From the NCBI RefSeq assembly GCF_000721175.1, contig NZ_JOEZ01000029.1:39339-103338 (forward strand): a stretch of DNA of 64,000 nt. The letters are read 5' to 3'. Position 1 is the first letter of the stretch. The number at the start of each line of letters is the position of its first letter. The stretch comes from Streptomyces anulatus (GTDB lineage Bacteria; Actinomycetota; Actinomycetes; Streptomycetales; Streptomycetaceae). The position numbers and the translations under genes were made by a program. A model generated the notes under the pieces. The model was not told the DNA's origin. It made no database searches and saw only the letters and a program-made list of their open reading frames with translations. Shown in pieces: positions 62,323 to 64,000 of this stretch.

Positions 62323-63906
62323 ATGGCCGCCCCGGCCCTCCGGCGCCCTCCTGCACGCCCCGCAACGACGACGGGTGTGGCCGAGCACGACAGGTACCTG
62401 CTCTTGTCTACGTCCGCACTGTCCCCGGCCGCGCGGCTGCGCGGCCTCAAGCCCGAGTGGCTGAACGACCCAAAGGTCTGGCGTACTGAGGTCCTGGCCG
62501 GCCTCGTCGTCGCCCTCGCGCTGATCCCCGAGGCGATCTCCTTCTCGATCATCGCGGGAGTCGATCCCGCCATCGGCCTGTTCGCGTCCTTCACGATGGC
62601 CGTGACCATTTCCATCGTCGGCGGGCGCCGCGCGATGATCTCCGCTGCGACCGGTGCCATCGCCCTGGTCATCGCCCCGCTCAACCGTGAACACGGCCTG
62701 GGCTACTTGATCGCCGCTGTCATCCTGGCCGGCGTCTTCCAGATCATTCTCGGCGCGCTCGGCGTCGCGAAGCTGATGCGGTTCGTGCCGCGCTCGGTGA
62801 TGGTCGGCTTCGTCAACGCCCTCGCCATCCTCATCTTCATGGCGCAGGTCCCCGAGATGCACGACGTGCCCTGGCCCGTCTACCCGCTCATCGTCGGCGG
62901 TCTGGCGCTCATGGTGTTCTTCCCGAAGGTCACCAAGGTGATCCCGGCCCCTCTCGTCTCGATCGTCATCCTCACTGTGATCACGGTCGCGGCCGGGATC
63001 GCGGTGCCGACCGTGGGCGACAAGGGCGAGCTGCCCTCCTCGCTGCCCGTGCCCGGCCTGCCGGACGTGCCGTTCACGATGGACACCCTGACCACCATTG
63101 CCCCCTACGCGCTCGCCATGGCGCTGGTCGGCCTGATGGAATCGCTGATGACGGCCAAGCTCGTTGACGACATCACAGACACCCACTCCTCCAAGACCCG
63201 GGAGTCCATCGGCCAGGGCATCGCCAACATCGTCACCGGCTTCTTCGGCGGCATGGGCGGCTGCGCCATGATCGGCCAGACCATGATCAACGTGAAGGTG
63301 TCCGGGGCCCGCACCCGCCTCTCCACGTTCCTGGCGGGTTCGTTCCTGATGGTGCTGTGCATCGTCTTCGGTCCGGTTGTCTCCGACATCCCGATGGCCG
63401 CGCTGGTCGCCGTGATGGTGATGGTGTCCTTCTCGACCTTCGACTGGCACTCCATCGCACCCAAAACCCTCAAGCGGATGCCCGTCGGCGAGATCGTCGT
63501 CATGGTCATCACCGTGGCCTGTGTAGTCGCCACCGACAACCTGGCCATCGGTGTCGTCGTCGGCTCCGTCACCGCCATGGTGATCTTCGCCAAGCGCGTC
63601 GCCCACCTCGCCAGCGTCACCGCGGTCACTGACCCCGATGGCAGTACGGTGGTGTACTCCGTGACCGGCGAGCTGTTCTTCGCCTCCAACGACCTCGTCG
63701 GACAGTTCAACTACGCCACCGACCCCGACAAGGTCGTCATCGACCTCAGCGCGGCACACATCTGGGACGCCTCTTCCGTGGCCGCCCTGGATGCGATCGA
63801 GACGAAGTACGCCCAGCGCGGCAAGACCGTCGAGATCATCGGCCTGAACAACCCGAGCGCCCAGATCCACAAAAAGCTCAGCGGCGAACTCACCGGCAGC
63901 CACTAG
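62323..63906 (+). CDS. SulP-family anion transporter with STAS domain
   Basis: 527 aa membrane protein with about 10-12 spans beginning LAGLVVALALIPEAISFSIIAGV, the SulP signature, and a C-terminal STAS domain (about residues 430-520, VVYSVTGELFFASNDLVGQF...VIDLSAAHIWDASSVAALD). It transports sulfate or another anion, possibly bicarbonate. ATG 62323 is assumed; GTG 62377 is another option. Likely under the divergent MerR. Confidence 0.9.
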   Translation: MAAPALRRPPARPATTTGVAEHDRYLLLSTSALSPAARLRGLKPEWLNDPKVWRTEVLAGLVVALALIPEAISFSIIAGVDPAIGLFASFTMAVTISIVGGRRAMISAATGAIALVIAPLNREHGLGYLIAAVILAGVFQIILGALGVAKLMRFVPRSVMVGFVNALAILIFMAQVPEMHDVPWPVYPLIVGGLALMVFFPKVTKVIPAPLVSIVILTVITVAAGIAVPTVGDKGELPSSLPVPGLPDVPFTMDTLTTIAPYALAMALVGLMESLMTAKLVDDITDTHSSKTRESIGQGIANIVTGFFGGMGGCAMIGQTMINVKVSGARTRLSTFLAGSFLMVLCIVFGPVVSDIPMAALVAVMVMVSFSTFDWHSIAPKTLKRMPVGEIVVMVITVACVVATDNLAIGVVVGSVTAMVIFAKRVAHLASVTAVTDPDGSTVVYSVTGELFFASNDLVGQFNYATDPDKVVIDLSAAHIWDASSVAALDAIETKYAQRGKTVEIIGLNNPSAQIHKKLSGELTGSH

Positions 63907-64000
63907 TACTCCAGTGCGGTTTCGTGATCTATCCGGTGAGTTGGTCAGTTGACCGTTGTCGGTAGTGGCTGCGGCGGGCTGTTGCTTGGTGGCGTCGGCG
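63907..64000. mobile_element. Possible insertion-sequence edge at the window end
   Basis: Right after the SulP stop (tag) lies TACTCCAGTGCGGTTTCGTGATC, shortened here to TACTCCAGTGCGGTTTCG, whose form (short G/C-bounded end next to CTAG) and whose minus-strand reading of a basic C-terminus ending with a stop resemble transposase 3' ends of IS elements in Streptomyces. Only 94 bases are visible, so the identification is weak. Confidence 0.3.

Overview
The window is high-GC actinobacterial DNA and almost certainly from a Streptomyces chromosome: it has GTG/TTG starts, translationally coupled operons, rare TTA codons placed in cluster genes, and SARP, XRE/ImmA and TetR regulators. It holds two separate polyketide loci with ordinary chromosomal genes between and after them.

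Region 1 (about 78-31951) is a large type II polyketide locus that I cannot match to a characterised pathway. A leftward operon (14878 to 78, probably continuing off the left edge) encodes two ACPs, three catalytically intact ketosynthases, three ketosynthase-like proteins without the nucleophilic cysteine, a FabG-type ketoreductase, two FabZ-type dehydratases, a FabI-type enoyl reductase, a double-hotdog thioesterase, two alpha/beta hydrolases, three tandem DsrE-like proteins and a DsbA-fold isomerase. This inventory fits iterative synthesis of a highly reduced polyene chain, as in ishigamide, aryl-polyene and cinnamoyl-lipid systems. Around it lie a P450, a phosphopantetheinyl transferase, a malonyltransferase, an A-T-TE mono-modular synthetase with an SDR and a SnoaL-like protein, and a KS-(lost AT)-ACP-alpha-oxoamine synthase fusion that should decarboxylatively join a chain to an amino acid. 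Control looks local: an XRE regulator with an ImmA/IrrE protease, two tandem LuxR-like regulators, a MAB_1171c-type membrane protein, and a near-palindromic operator (about TTAGCTGWCAGCTAA) repeated at 26218-26346 and present again in the P450/ACP promoter region.

Region 2 (about 31010-38485) is mostly ordinary chromosome: epimerase, TetR plus SGNH protein, MmyB-like regulator plus quinone oxidoreductase-like MDR, long-chain acyl-CoA synthetase and a MerR regulator. Several of these carry clear inverted-repeat operators or terminators.

Region 3 (39220-59335) is a complete enterocin/wailupemycin cluster, gene for gene in the order encF-G-H-I-J-K-D-A-B-C-L-M-N-O-P-Q-R-S-T. EncP makes cinnamate from phenylalanine; EncH, EncI and EncJ shorten it to benzoyl-CoA, and EncN can activate free benzoate. 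EncABC with EncD, policed by EncL, build the benzoyl-primed polyketide; EncM (His78 for covalent FAD is present) carries out the Favorskii-type oxidation; EncK methylates; EncR with ferredoxin EncQ hydroxylates; EncS/EncT are regulator and exporter. TTA codons in encF, encI and encT predict bldA dependence. A shared motif (CAAGCAAGGCA / CAAGGCACTCT) sits in the enc promoter regions and is a candidate EncF binding site.

Region 4 (59336-64000) has a small hydrophobic protein gene, a broken MFS gene, and a second MerR gene divergent from a SulP transporter with a perfect palindromic operator. The two closely similar MerR genes bracket the enterocin cluster, and a degenerate copy of the same operator lies on its left side. 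The last 94 bases may be the edge of an insertion sequence.
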